From: Gandjariella thermophila
GTDB taxonomy: Bacteria; Actinomycetota; Actinomycetes; Mycobacteriales; Pseudonocardiaceae
DNA: 64,000 bases
Assembly: GCF_005405885.1 (NCBI RefSeq)
Contig: NZ_BJFL01000002.1
Location: 337,107-401,106, forward strand
Direction of reading: 5' to 3'
The stretch's first letter is position 1. Each line of letters starts with the position of its first letter. Of the stretch, positions 32,984-42,932 are shown in pieces. Made by a program: the position numbers and the translations under genes. Below the pieces are notes generated by a model that saw nothing but the letters and a program-made list of their open reading frames with translations, made no database searches and was not told where the DNA came from.

Positions 32984-35335
32984 ATGCGAGCCACGAAACC
33001 GCGTCGGCCCGCTGGGGCGCTTCCGGCCGATGTATCGAGCTTCATCGGGCGTCGACGGGAGTTGTCCGAGGTCAGGCGGGCCCTGTCGGCGACGAGGTTG
33101 TTGACGCTGACCGGTGTCGCCGGGGTGGGTAAGACCCGGCTCGCCCTGCGCGTGGCCGAGGACGTGCGCCGCGCCTTCCCGGACGGCGTGTGGTTGGTCG
33201 AGCTGGCCGCGCTGGCGGACCCCGGGCTGCTGGTGCACACCGTCGCCGGCGCGCTCGGGCTGCCCGACCAGGCGGTGTCGCCGACCGAGCGGCTGGCCGA
33301 GTACCTGGCCGACAAGCGGCTGCTGCTGGTGCTGGACAACTGCGAGCACCTGCTGGACGCGTGCGCCGGGCTGGTGGGCGCGCTGCTGGCGGCCGCCCCG
33401 GAGCTGCGGGTGCTGGCTACCAGCCGGCAGGCGCTGCGGGTGGACGGCGAGCACGTGTTCGGAGTGCCCGCGATGTCCGTGCCGAACCTGGACGGTCAGT
33501 GGGTGCCGGCGGACCTCCGCTCCTCCGAGGCGGTCACGCTGTTCACCGAGCGGGCCGCGGCCGGCCTGCCCGGGTTCCGGCTGACGGAGCAGAACGAGCT
33601 GGAGGTGGCCACGATCTGCCGCCGGCTCGAGGGCATTCCGCTGGCCATCGAGCTGGCCGCGGTGCGGCTGCAGTCGCTGTCGCTGCAACAGATTCTGGAC
33701 CGGCTGGACAACTGCTTCATGCTGCTCACCACCGGCAGCCGGGCGGCGCTGCCGCGGCAGCGCACGCTGCGCGCCATGATGGACTGGAGCTTCGAGCTCT
33801 GCTCGGCCGAGGAGCGCACGCTGTGGGCGCGGCTGTCGGTGTTCTCCGGCGGGTTCGACCTGGAGGCGGCCGAGGAGGTCTGCTCGGGCGACGGCATTCC
33901 TCGCGAGGAGGTGCTGCACCTGGTGGCCGGGCTGGTGGACAAGTCGATCCTCACCCGGGAGCAGCACGGCAACCGCGCGCGGTACCGGCTGCTGGAGACG
34001 ATCCGCCAGTACGGCCGGGACCGGCTCGCCGAGTCCGGCCAGGAGAAGGTGCTGCGGCGGCGGCACCGGGACTATGTGCGGGCGCTGGCCGAGCAGGCAT
34101 ACGCCGACTGGTTCAGCCCGCGCCAGGTCACCTGGGCGTCCCGGATGCGTGTGGAGCATCCCAACGTGCGCGCCGCGCTGGAGTTCTGCCTGAGCGAGCC
34201 GGGCGAGGCGCGCGCCGGCCAGCGGATCGCCGCGTCGCTGCGCAGCTTCTGGATCGGTAGCGGATTGCTCACCGAGGGGCGGCACTGGCTGGATCGGGCG
34301 CTGCGGCTGGACACCGCGCCCACCCCGGAACGGGCCAGGGCGCTGTGGGTGTGCAGCTTCCTCGACCTGCTGCTCGCCGACCCGGAGCCGGCGCTGCGGC
34401 GGCTGGCCGAGTGCGGGCCGCTGGCCCGGAAACTGGGCGATGTCGGGTCGGCCGCGTACACCGAGCTGTGGACCGGGTATGCGGCGCTGCACCGCGGCGA
34501 CGCCTCCGGCCTGGACGCCATGGCCGAGGCGCTCACCCAGCTCCGCGCGGCCGGCGACGAGTACGGCACGTGGATCTCGCTGCTGATGATGTCCCTCGGC
34601 GCCTGCGCGCTCGGCGACGACCGGGCACTCGGGTGGGGCGAGGAGGCGCTGCGGGTGTGCGAGCGGCACGAGGCGAAGTTCTTCGGCTTCCACTCGCTGT
34701 GGATGACCGGGCTGGAGCGGTGGCGCCGCGGCGAGTGCCGGAACGCCACCGCGCTCGCCGGCGAGGCGCTGCGGCTGAAGCGGTCGGTGAACGACCCGTG
34801 GGGCATCGCGCACTGCCTGGCCGTGCTCGCCTTCGCGGCGGGCGACGAGGGGCAGCACCGGCGGGCGGCGCGGCTGCTGGGCGCGGCGCACGCGGCGTGG
34901 CGGCTGGCCGGGTCCGGCCGCGGGTTGTGGGGCGTGCACGCGTTCGACGACCAGTGTGTCGCCGGCACCCGCGAGGTGCTCGGCGAGGCGGCGTTCGACG
35001 CCGCCTACCGGGAGGGCGCGGGGTTCACCCTGGAAGAGGCGATCGGGTACGCGCTGGGCGACAAGACCGGCGACGCGCGGGCCGCGCACCGGCCGGACGA
35101 CGCGCGCAGCCTGCTGACCCGGCGGGAACGGGAGGTCGCCGACCTGATCGCGCGCGGCCTCTCCAACCGGCAGATCGCCGAGACGCTGGTCATCGCCCAG
35201 CGCACCGCGGAGAGCCACGTGGAGCACATTCTCGCCAAGCTCGGCTTCACCTCCCGCGCCCAGATCGCGGCGTGGCACACCGGGGTTACCGACGAGGCGG
35301 CGTGGCCGGGGCGCGACTCGTACAGTGAGCCGTAG
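32984..35335 (+). CDS. LuxR-family regulator with NB-ARC-like ATPase domain
   Basis: 783 residues from ATG 32984; GTG 32972 is an alternative adding four residues. Walker A GVAGVGKT (residues 44-51), Walker B LLLVLDNCEHLL, the AAA/STAND sensor region TSRQALRVDGEH and GIPLAIELAA follow in order. A long TPR-like helical domain comes next, then a C-terminal LuxR HTH (LLTRREREVADLIARGLSNR through AESHVEHILAKLGF). STAND regulators oligomerise on ligand binding and activate nearby genes. A close paralog converges on it from 38279. Confidence 0.9.
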   Translation: MRATKPRRPAGALPADVSSFIGRRRELSEVRRALSATRLLTLTGVAGVGKTRLALRVAEDVRRAFPDGVWLVELAALADPGLLVHTVAGALGLPDQAVSPTERLAEYLADKRLLLVLDNCEHLLDACAGLVGALLAAAPELRVLATSRQALRVDGEHVFGVPAMSVPNLDGQWVPADLRSSEAVTLFTERAAAGLPGFRLTEQNELEVATICRRLEGIPLAIELAAVRLQSLSLQQILDRLDNCFMLLTTGSRAALPRQRTLRAMMDWSFELCSAEERTLWARLSVFSGGFDLEAAEEVCSGDGIPREEVLHLVAGLVDKSILTREQHGNRARYRLLETIRQYGRDRLAESGQEKVLRRRHRDYVRALAEQAYADWFSPRQVTWASRMRVEHPNVRAALEFCLSEPGEARAGQRIAASLRSFWIGSGLLTEGRHWLDRALRLDTAPTPERARALWVCSFLDLLLADPEPALRRLAECGPLARKLGDVGSAAYTELWTGYAALHRGDASGLDAMAEALTQLRAAGDEYGTWISLLMMSLGACALGDDRALGWGEEALRVCERHEAKFFGFHSLWMTGLERWRRGECRNATALAGEALRLKRSVNDPWGIAHCLAVLAFAAGDEGQHRRAARLLGAAHAAWRLAGSGRGLWGVHAFDDQCVAGTREVLGEAAFDAAYREGAGFTLEEAIGYALGDKTGDARAAHRPDDARSLLTRREREVADLIARGLSNRQIAETLVIAQRTAESHVEHILAKLGFTSRAQIAAWHTGVTDEAAWPGRDSYSEP

Positions 35336-35423
35336 GGGTCCCCGACGGAGCGGGCGCTGGTGTCCACCGCGGGTCGGTGCCACCGCCGAGGACTCTGGGG
35401 CCCTGCGGAAAAGGAACAGAGTC

Positions 35424-35930
35424 ATGGAACCGAGCGAACGGGAACGGATCGCAGCCCAGCGCCGGACGATCGACGAGCATATCGCCGGGGAGAACGCGCA
35501 CGACTGGAGCCGGGTGTATGGCACGTTCGTGCAGGACGACCGGGCGTACTACGACGTGGTGCCGTTGAGCTCGCACTTCGGCGGGTTCAGTGGCGTCAAG
35601 GACTTCTACGGCCTCATGGAGGGTGTGCTTCCCGACTTCCGCATCGTGGTCACCGGCGAATACGACACCCCGCGAGTGTCCGTCCGGGAGGTGACCATCA
35701 GCGGCACGCATCGCGGCGAGTACTGTGGGGTGGCTCCGCAGGGCCGGCACGTGTCCTTCGAGCTGGCCGCCTTCTACATCTTCGGGGAGGGCGAGGACGC
35801 CGCCAGGCTGGTCGCCGAACGCATCTACTTCGACAACGAGACCCTGCTGCGGCAGATGCGTGGCGAACCGGACGCTCCGGTCGGTGTCGGTCTCGCCGCC
35901 CATGCGGTCGGCGGGTCAGGGGCGGGCTGA
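35424..35930 (+). CDS. SnoaL-like (NTF2-fold) polyketide cyclase or related protein
   Basis: 168 residues; ATG 35424 is preceded by AAGGAA. The NTF2-fold pattern is visible: helical start IAAQRRTIDEHIAGENAHDW, then FSGVKDFYGLMEGVLPDFRIVV, ISGTHRGEYCGVAPQGRHVSFE and AERIYFDNETLLRQM, resembling SnoaL ester cyclases. It lies 88 bp behind the LuxR gene in the same direction and may be its target. No other biosynthetic gene is near. Confidence 0.8.
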   Translation: MEPSERERIAAQRRTIDEHIAGENAHDWSRVYGTFVQDDRAYYDVVPLSSHFGGFSGVKDFYGLMEGVLPDFRIVVTGEYDTPRVSVREVTISGTHRGEYCGVAPQGRHVSFELAAFYIFGEGEDAARLVAERIYFDNETLLRQMRGEPDAPVGVGLAAHAVGGSGAG

Positions 35931-38279
35931 CCGGCGCGGCTCCCGGTGGGCTACCCAGGTGGCGATCTGGGTGCGGGAGTTGAAGCCCAGCTTGGCCAGG
36001 ATGTGCTCCACGTGACTGTCCACCGTGCGCGGGGCGATGAGCAGCCGGGTCGCTATGTCCTTATTGGACATTCCCGTGGCGACGAGTTCGGCGACGGTCT
36101 CTTCCCGCGTTGTCAGCGGGGATCTCGACGCCGGAGTCGCCGGCCGGCGGACCGCCGCCCGCTCGCGCTCGGGCGACCGGGCGGTGCCGGTGAGCGCATA
36201 GTCCAGTGCCTCGGGCATGGACAGCGACCTGCCACGCTGGTATTCGGCCTGGTACCGGTCGTCTCCGAGCGCCGCTCGCGCCTGCCGCTCGCTGCCCTGC
36301 CGGTATCCGCTGAACTGCGGTGAGGCCATCAGCGGGAGACCCACGAACTGCCACAGCCCCTCCAGCGCGCCGAACAGCCGGGCCGCCTGGGCGTGCTGGC
36401 CGTCGGTGACCAGGCACCAGCTGAGGAACTCCAGCGACATGGCGATGCCGAACAGGTCGTCGAACCCGCGCTTGATGGCGAGGCTTTCTCGCAGTCGGTC
36501 GGCGGCCCGCGCGCTGTCGCCCTGCCGCCACTCGGCGAACGCCAGCAGCGACAGCCCCCACGAACGGGTCCAGGTCTCCTCGTGCAGGTCGGAGATCCGC
36601 AGGCACTCGGTGGCGTAGCCGGCGGCGCCGGCCAGGTCGCCCTGGAGGTTGGCCACCACGGACAGCTGCACCAGGGACATCACGGAGGCGCTGCCGACGT
36701 CGTCCATGGCGCGGTGCCGGGCCCATGCCTCCGTCAGCAGGGCTCTGGCCCGGTCGAGATCGGTCACCATCGCCGCCACCCCGACGGCGTGCACCGCGTA
36801 CGCCTTCAGCCGGGCGTCGCCGAGCCGCCTGGACAGCTCGATGGATCGCGCCGCGTCCTGCTCGCTGACCACCTGGTCGCCCTGGTGGCTGGCGATCCAG
36901 CTGCGCACCCAGCTCGCGGTCTCGGCCTCCGGCGACGTCGGGACCGGCGGGGCAAGCAGGCGGTCCAGCCACTGCCGCCCCTCGGCGAGGACGCCACAGG
37001 TCACCCAGTAGAACCAGAGCGAACCGGCCATGCGCAGGCCGGCATCGCGCTCGCCGGGATCGCGCAGGCAGAACTCCAGCGCGGCGCGTAGGTTGTCGTG
37101 CTCCAATCGCATCCGGGTGTACCAGGCGAGCTGGCGCGGCCCGAACCAGTCCGCCGCGGCCTGCTCGGACAGCCGCAGGTACCAGTCGCGGTGCCGACGG
37201 CGGTACTCCGGCTCGGCACCGCGGTCGCGCAGCCGCTGCGCGCCGTACTGGCGGATCGTCTCCAGCATCCGATACCGGGTGGGCGCCCCGTGCTGGCGCC
37301 GCGTCTCCTCGCGGGTGACCACGGACTTGTCGACCAGCCCGGCAAGCACGTCCACGAACGACTCGTCGCTCGGGTCCCCGTCCGCGCACACCTCCTCCGC
37401 GGCTTCCAGGGTGAAGCTGCCGGCGAACACCGACAGCCGGGACCAGAGCTGCCGCTCCGCCGCCGAACACAGCTCGTAACTCCAGTCGATCGCTGCCCGC
37501 AGCGTGCGGTGCCGCGCCTGGGTGAGGCCGCGGGCCCCGCCGAGCACGCGGAAGCGGTCGCCCAGCCGGGCCAGCAGCTCCTCGGCGGAGAGGGCGCGCA
37601 GCCGCGCCGCGGCCAGCTCGATGGCCAGCGGGATCCCCTCGAGTTGCTGGCACAGTCGCACCACGGCCGCCTGGTTGTCCGGGGTGAGGCGGAAGTCGGA
37701 GAGCGCGGCCGACGCGCGCTCGCAGAACAGCGCCACGGCTTCGTAGTCGCCCACCTCGGCGCCATCCCACAGGTGGCCGGGCTCGGGCGCCGCCAGCGGC
37801 GGGACCCGGAGCATGTGCTCGGCCGGGATGCCGAGCGGCTGCCGGCTGGTGGCCAGGATGCGCAGCCCCGGTGCGGCGCGCAGGAGCCGCTCGGCCAGCC
37901 TCGCGCAGCCGGTCACCACCTGCTCGCAGTTGTCCAGTACGAGCAGCAGCCGCTTGTCCGCGAGGTAGCCGGCGAGCACGCTGACCAGATCCCGGCTGGA
38001 CAGGTCCTGCAACCGCAGCGCCCCGGCGACCGTGTGCGCCAGCAGGTTCTCGTCCTGGACCTGGGCCAGCTCCGCCAGCCACACGCCGTCCGGGAAGGAC
38101 CGGCTGACCTCGGCGGCCACCCGCAGCGCCAGCCGCGTCTTACCCACGCCGCCGACCCCGGTCAGCGTCACCAGCCGGGAGACGGACAGCAGCCGCCTGG
38201 TCTCGTCGCGTTCCCGGCGCCGGTCGACGAAACTCGTCTCCTCGGCGGGGAGGTTGCCCTGTCCTCGCCGGGCCGTCAT
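35916..38279 (-). CDS. LuxR-family regulator with NB-ARC-like ATPase domain, second paralog
   Basis: 787 residues from ATG 38279; an in-frame ATG at 38369 would add 30 atypical residues. Domain order equals that of the converging paralog: GVGGVGKT Walker A, LLLVLDNCEQVV, GIPLAIELAAARL, helical repeats, and a C-terminal HTH containing LTTREETVAELVATGMSNKD and VDSHVEHILAKLGF. Its 3' end overlaps the SnoaL-like gene by 15 bases on the opposite strand, so that gene is flanked by both regulators. Confidence 0.9.
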   Translation of the reverse strand: MTARRGQGNLPAEETSFVDRRRERDETRRLLSVSRLVTLTGVGGVGKTRLALRVAAEVSRSFPDGVWLAELAQVQDENLLAHTVAGALRLQDLSSRDLVSVLAGYLADKRLLLVLDNCEQVVTGCARLAERLLRAAPGLRILATSRQPLGIPAEHMLRVPPLAAPEPGHLWDGAEVGDYEAVALFCERASAALSDFRLTPDNQAAVVRLCQQLEGIPLAIELAAARLRALSAEELLARLGDRFRVLGGARGLTQARHRTLRAAIDWSYELCSAAERQLWSRLSVFAGSFTLEAAEEVCADGDPSDESFVDVLAGLVDKSVVTREETRRQHGAPTRYRMLETIRQYGAQRLRDRGAEPEYRRRHRDWYLRLSEQAAADWFGPRQLAWYTRMRLEHDNLRAALEFCLRDPGERDAGLRMAGSLWFYWVTCGVLAEGRQWLDRLLAPPVPTSPEAETASWVRSWIASHQGDQVVSEQDAARSIELSRRLGDARLKAYAVHAVGVAAMVTDLDRARALLTEAWARHRAMDDVGSASVMSLVQLSVVANLQGDLAGAAGYATECLRISDLHEETWTRSWGLSLLAFAEWRQGDSARAADRLRESLAIKRGFDDLFGIAMSLEFLSWCLVTDGQHAQAARLFGALEGLWQFVGLPLMASPQFSGYRQGSERQARAALGDDRYQAEYQRGRSLSMPEALDYALTGTARSPERERAAVRRPATPASRSPLTTREETVAELVATGMSNKDIATRLLIAPRTVDSHVEHILAKLGFNSRTQIATWVAHREPRRSARP

Positions 38280-38402
38280 GTCCGGAGCAACGGTCCCAGC
38301 CACCACGAACCCCCGGTGCGGGAAATGTCGATACTGGCCACGGTAGCCCGGTCGGCGCAACGTCGCCATGACGGCGACCGCGGTGACGGCGGTGGCGCGG
38401 GG

Positions 38403-39413
38403 TCAGCGGCCCCCGTCGAACTCCTGCACGGCTCGCGCGATGCCCTCGGCGATCGCCTGCTGCCCGGCCGGGGCTTCGGCGATGGCCGCCTCCCCCGGGT
38501 TGGTCACGAACAGCGGCTCCACCAGCGCGCCGGGCATCCCGGTGGGCTCGGCGAGGTAGCCGGCGGCGGGCGGGCCGAGGATGATCAGGTGACCGTAGCT
38601 GGCGCCCTGCTCGGAGAGCGCGGGCCCGCCGGTGCCCTCGTCGCTGTCGACGCCCCGGTCCTCGACCCGCCACCCGTGGCCGGCGAGCGCGGCGACGATC
38701 CCGCGCTGCAGGTCCACGGCGAGTCGCTGGTTGTCCGCGGCGAATGGCCGGCTGGGGTCGTACACGGTGGTGGCGCCGCCCTCGCCGGGATCGTCGAAGG
38801 CGTTGAAGTGGATCGAGATCAGTACCGCGGCGTGGGCCAGGTTCGCGCAGCGCACCCGGGCGATGTGGTCGGCATGCGACTGCTCGACGGTGAGCACGCC
38901 CGCATCGGTGCCGCCGGGCAGGTGGGCCACCGGGCCGTCCTGGGTGCGGGAGAGCACCACCCGGTAGCCGGCCTCGCGGAGCAGCCGCGCCGCGCGCAGC
39001 GCGACGGGTAGCGTCGCGTCCTTCTCCGCGACGGGGCCGCCGGCGGCGGTGCTGCCGACCGCGCCCGGGTCGGGGCCGCCGTGCCCGGCGTCGAGGAACA
39101 CCGTGCGGTGCCGGTTCCCGCGCAGCGGGCCGAGGGCCATGCAGGCGCCCGGCGCGAAGCCGGGGGAGTCCAGCGGGGCCGGCTCGACCGCGGCGACCTG
39201 TGGTGTCTCCATCCGGGGCTGGGGCGGCGAGGTGGCCGGCCGGGCCGGCGGCGGGTGCCCGGCGGGCAGGTCGGTGGGGGCGAGATGCCCGGTGGCCAGC
39301 CGGACGGCGAGCGGGGCGAGCAGCATGGTGACCGCGCCGGCGCCGACGCCGGCGAGCCGCCACCGGCGCCGGGGCGACCCGGCACCGCCGGCACGCCGGC
39401 CCCGGATCCTCAT
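38403..39413 (-). CDS. N-acetylmuramoyl-L-alanine amidase (Amidase_3), membrane-anchored
   Basis: 336 residues from ATG 39413, with a G-rich ribosome site; GTG 39425 is an alternative. An arginine-rich start and a hydrophobic segment near residues 20-40 form a signal anchor, followed by a proline-rich linker. The zinc amidase domain shows VFLDAGHGGPDPGA (His ligand), the Glu in PVAEKDATL, SIHFNA (His ligand) and MPGALVEPLFVTNP with the catalytic Glu. Cleaves peptide stems from peptidoglycan outside the membrane. It follows the MurT gene, so both relate to the cell wall. Confidence 0.9.
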   Translation of the reverse strand: MRIRGRRAGGAGSPRRRWRLAGVGAGAVTMLLAPLAVRLATGHLAPTDLPAGHPPPARPATSPPQPRMETPQVAAVEPAPLDSPGFAPGACMALGPLRGNRHRTVFLDAGHGGPDPGAVGSTAAGGPVAEKDATLPVALRAARLLREAGYRVVLSRTQDGPVAHLPGGTDAGVLTVEQSHADHIARVRCANLAHAAVLISIHFNAFDDPGEGGATTVYDPSRPFAADNQRLAVDLQRGIVAALAGHGWRVEDRGVDSDEGTGGPALSEQGASYGHLIILGPPAAGYLAEPTGMPGALVEPLFVTNPGEAAIAEAPAGQQAIAEGIARAVQEFDGGR

Positions 39414-39513
39414 CCCAGCCCCCACCGGGCGCGGCTCAGCGCCTGTTCCGGAACGTGCCCTGGCACGTTCCGCTGCTCGCCATCGCGGGTCGGTCCCGTT
39501 CCGGAACAGGCAG

Positions 39514-40854
39514 TCAGCACCGGATTACCAGCTCCCGGAACGCGGTGTAGTTGGCGACCAGGTCGACGTGCCCGGGCCGCAGCATCTCCACCGCCCACCA
39601 CGGCTCGGGCAGGCGCACGTGCGGCACGTCGGCGTAGGTCAGCCGCACCGCCAGATCGGTGGCCCGCTCCCCGCTGGCCACCACCGACCGGCCGCGGAGC
39701 CGTTCGAACGGCACGTCCCACAGCCAGGATGTGTCCCGCCCGTCGGCCTCGCGCGCGTTGACGGCGATCACCACCGGGTCGCGGCTGCCCGCGAGGAGGT
39801 CGAGGGTCTCCGCCCAGCCGGCCGGATTCTTGGCCAGCAGCAGCCGCACCCGGTGCGTGCCCAGCCGGACGGTGCGGTACCGCCCGGCCACCTCGGCCAG
39901 CGAACCGACCCGGGAAACCGCCGCGTCCACCGGCACGCCCAGGGTCACCGCCGCCGCCACGGCCATGGCCGCGTTCCGCGCGTTGACCCGGCCGGGCAGC
40001 CGCAGTTCCAGCGGGACGCGCCCGCCCTCCGGGGTGATGATCTCGGTGCCGTCCAGCGTCCACTGCGGGCGGGGGCTTTCGAACCCGCACGCGCAGCCCC
40101 AGCCGGCACCGTCGCCGGCCGCGTCGGTGGTCACCGGCTGGCCGCACCGCGGGCAGCGCGCCGCGGTCTCCTGCCATGTGCTGCCCACCGACACCCACAC
40201 CGGGTGCGCGACATCCCGCGCCGCGGAGGTCATCAGCGCGTCGTCGCAGTTGACCACCGCGGTAACGCCGTCAAGCGTGTGCAACGCGTCCCGGATGGCG
40301 CGCTCGGTGCGGCTGACCTCGCCCACCCGGTCGATCTGGTCGCGGCTGAGGTTGAGCAGCACCGCGACGCCGGGCCGCACGGTCGCGGCGACGCTCGGGA
40401 AGTAACCCTCGTCGACCTCGAGCACGGCCAGCGGAGCTTCGGGGCTCTGGGCCAGCGCGGTGACCAGCCCGCCCGGCATGTTGGCCCCGGACGAGTTGGA
40501 CGCGACCTCGCCCAGCTCGGACAGCGCGGCGGCGAGCATGGCCGTCGTGGTGGTCTTGCCGTTGGTTCCGGTCACCAGCACGGTGAGCCGGCCCTGACTG
40601 AGCCGCCGCAGGGCCCCGGGGTCCAGCGCGAGCATCAGGCGGCCACCGATCATGGCGCCCTGGCCCATCTGCAGGGCCTGCGACAGCCACGCGACCGCTC
40701 CGCCGATCCGCATGGCCATCCGGGTCCGCAACGGCAGCCGGTGCCCGTCCCGCCGCGGCCACGGCGGGCGCCACGGTGGTGCCTCCGGCGCGTCCCCGGC
40801 GCCGTCGGGCGCGGGCTCGTCACCCAGCCGGTGGGGCATGCCGGAGTGGGTCAT
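39514..40854 (-). CDS. murT: MurT-like Mur ligase (lipid II isoglutaminyl synthase subunit)
   Basis: 446 residues; ATG 40854 is preceded by GAGAGGCGGGG. After a non-conserved 45-residue N-terminus come the Mur ligase P-loop LVTGTNGKTTTT (about 93-104), NLSRDQIDRVGEV, a zinc ribbon with Cys234, Cys237, Cys254 and Cys256, and the DUF1727 C-terminal domain (NPAGWAETLDLL). MurT activates glutamate of lipid II for amidation by GatD. The gatD gene normally follows directly; here an amidase follows instead. Confidence 0.88.
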   Translation of the reverse strand: MTHSGMPHRLGDEPAPDGAGDAPEAPPWRPPWPRRDGHRLPLRTRMAMRIGGAVAWLSQALQMGQGAMIGGRLMLALDPGALRRLSQGRLTVLVTGTNGKTTTTAMLAAALSELGEVASNSSGANMPGGLVTALAQSPEAPLAVLEVDEGYFPSVAATVRPGVAVLLNLSRDQIDRVGEVSRTERAIRDALHTLDGVTAVVNCDDALMTSAARDVAHPVWVSVGSTWQETAARCPRCGQPVTTDAAGDGAGWGCACGFESPRPQWTLDGTEIITPEGGRVPLELRLPGRVNARNAAMAVAAAVTLGVPVDAAVSRVGSLAEVAGRYRTVRLGTHRVRLLLAKNPAGWAETLDLLAGSRDPVVIAVNAREADGRDTSWLWDVPFERLRGRSVVASGERATDLAVRLTYADVPHVRLPEPWWAVEMLRPGHVDLVANYTAFRELVIRC

Positions 40855-41213
40855 CCCCGCCTCTCGGATGGGTCGCCGGGGGTGCGGTGCGGTGTGGACG
40901 GCATGTCCCGAATGTCGCGGACCCCGCAGGTCTCGGCCATCCGAGGCGAAATTCGCACCGGATAGGGGGACGGCCACGGCCATTCTGACAGTTGGCACGA
41001 TTAGTTCAGTGTAAACCGAAATTAACTGCGACAGCGCGCCGGGCCACCACCCCGGCACGCCGGGAGGGGCGGTGGGGTTCCGGCGGGCGGACAAACGGGA
41101 CATCGCGGAGATCGCTTCGGCGGCCTTGTTGCCGCACGGCCCGGCTGTCTAGCGTCGGCTGCGTCCTCGCCGCCGGGGCACCCGGCGGCACCAGCCTCGG
41201 GTCGGTCGAAGGG

Positions 41214-42881
41214 GTGGGCACCATCAGCGCCGCAGCGGAAGCCGGAACGTCCACAGGGGCCGAGCGGCTGCTTCGGGTGCTCGCCGGGCACGGCGTGCAC
41301 ACTGTTTTCGGCCTTCCCGGCGTGCACAACCTGGCCGTGTGGGAGGCGGCGCGGGAGCACGGCCCGCGCCTGGTCGGGGTGCGGCACGAGCAGGCCGCGG
41401 TGTACGCCGCGGACGGCTATGCCCGGGCCAGCGGGCGGCTCGGGGTCGCGGTGGTGACCACCGGTCCCGGCGCGGCCAACACGCTCGGCGCGACCGGCGA
41501 GGCGATGGCCTCCGGGTCGCCGGTGCTGGTCGTGGCCACCGACATCCCGAGTTCGCTGCGCCGGCCCGGGGTGTACCGCGGGGTGCTGCACGAGACCAGG
41601 GACCAGCGGGCGATGTTCCTTCCGGTGGTCAAGGACGCCTGGCAGGTGCCCGGCGCGGCGGACCTGGCTGGGTTGACCGACCGGGCGGCGCGGCTGGCGC
41701 TGGCCGCTCCGCGGGGACCGGTGTACCTGGGCGTGCCCACCGACTTCCTGAGCGCGGAGGTCGGCACCGACCCGCTGCCACCGGTCGCCGCCGCCGAGCA
41801 CGACGAGTGTTCCGACGCCGACCTGGACCGGGCCGTGGCCGAACTGTCCTCGGCGCGGCGGCCGCTGGTCTGGGCGGGCGGTGGCGCTCTCCGCTCCGGC
41901 GCGGGCGCCGAGGTGGCGGTGCTGGCCGAGCGGATCGGCGCGCCGGTGGTCACCACCTACGGCGGCCGCGGCCTGATCCCGGTGGACCACCCGTACGCCG
42001 TGCACGGGCCGGTGCACCTGCCCGAGGTGGGCCGGCTGTGGGATGAGGCCGACGTGGTGGTCGCGGTGGGCACCGACTTCGACGGGATGATGACGCAGAA
42101 CTGGGCGATGCCGGCCCCGCAGCGGCTGGTGTCGGTCAACGTCGACCGGGCCGACGCGAGCAAGAACTACCGGCCCGACGTGCTGCTCGCCGGTGACGCC
42201 CGGCGGGTGCTGGCCCGGCTGGTCGCCGCGCTGCCGGAGCGGGAGATCGACTCGGACCTGGCCGAGCGGCTGGCCGCGCTGAACGCCGAGGTGCGCAAGG
42301 CGGTGCTCGCCGAGGAACCGCAAGCCGCGCAACTGCTGGACGTGCTCGACGCGGTGCTGCCGCCGGACGCCGTGCTGGTCGCCGACATGTGCATCCCCGG
42401 CTACTGGCTGGGCGGCTTCCACCGGGTGCGCCGGCCGCGCGGGTTCGCCTATCCGGTGGGCTGGGGCACGCTCGGGTTCTCCTTTCCGGCCGCGCTGGGC
42501 GCCGCGCTCGGCGGCACCGGCCGGGCGGTGAGCGTCTGCGGTGACGGCGGGTTCCTGTTCGCCTGCGGGGAACTGGCCACCGCCGCGCAGGAGCGGCTAC
42601 CGGTGACCGTGGTGCTGGTGGACGACGGCGGCTACGGGATGCTGCGGTTCGACCAGGCGAACGCCGGCCACCCGTACTTCGGCGTGGACCTGCACACCCC
42701 GGACTTCGTCGCGCTGGCCCGCGCGTTCGGCGTGGACGCCGCCGTGGTGGACGGCTTCGGGTCGGAGTTCGCGGTGCGGCTCACCGAGTTCGTCGCCGCG
42801 GACGGACCGAACGTGCTCGTGGTGCGCGCCGCGCTCACCCCGCCGCCGACCACCTCACCCCGCTGGTACCGGCGGCGGTGA
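41214..42881 (+). CDS. Thiamine-diphosphate enzyme, acetolactate-synthase-like
   Basis: 555 residues from GTG 41214; start not certain because the ribosome site directly abuts it. The three TPP domains are present: HGVHTVFGLPGVHN with the activating Glu in VRHEQAAVYAADGYAR, the central FAD-like domain RPLVWAGGGALRS, and the C-terminal PP domain VCGDGGFLFACGELATAAQE. Substrate residues of true acetolactate synthase are not obvious, so a decarboxylase such as 5-guanidino-2-oxopentanoate decarboxylase is equally possible. No regulatory subunit is adjacent. Confidence 0.8.
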   Translation: MGTISAAAEAGTSTGAERLLRVLAGHGVHTVFGLPGVHNLAVWEAAREHGPRLVGVRHEQAAVYAADGYARASGRLGVAVVTTGPGAANTLGATGEAMASGSPVLVVATDIPSSLRRPGVYRGVLHETRDQRAMFLPVVKDAWQVPGAADLAGLTDRAARLALAAPRGPVYLGVPTDFLSAEVGTDPLPPVAAAEHDECSDADLDRAVAELSSARRPLVWAGGGALRSGAGAEVAVLAERIGAPVVTTYGGRGLIPVDHPYAVHGPVHLPEVGRLWDEADVVVAVGTDFDGMMTQNWAMPAPQRLVSVNVDRADASKNYRPDVLLAGDARRVLARLVAALPEREIDSDLAERLAALNAEVRKAVLAEEPQAAQLLDVLDAVLPPDAVLVADMCIPGYWLGGFHRVRRPRGFAYPVGWGTLGFSFPAALGAALGGTGRAVSVCGDGGFLFACGELATAAQERLPVTVVLVDDGGYGMLRFDQANAGHPYFGVDLHTPDFVALARAFGVDAAVVDGFGSEFAVRLTEFVAADGPNVLVVRAALTPPPTTSPRWYRRR

Positions 42882-42887
42882 CCACAG

Positions 42888-42924
42888 CGGTGGGCGGGTG
42901 CGGTGTCCCCGCGCCCGCCCACCG
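42888..42924. terminator. 16-bp hairpin between convergent genes
   Basis: Arms 42888-42903 (CGGTGGGCGGGTGCGG) and 42909-42924 pair fully with one G-U wobble around a 5-base loop. It lies between the ends of the TPP enzyme and formaldehyde dehydrogenase genes and can serve both. Confidence 0.75.
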
Positions 42925-42932
42925 AGAACGGC

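Noticed and set aside
32972..32984. GTG 32972 as start of the LuxR-type regulator
   Set aside because: It has no ribosome site and adds only four residues; the ATG at 32984 is equally placed and preferred.
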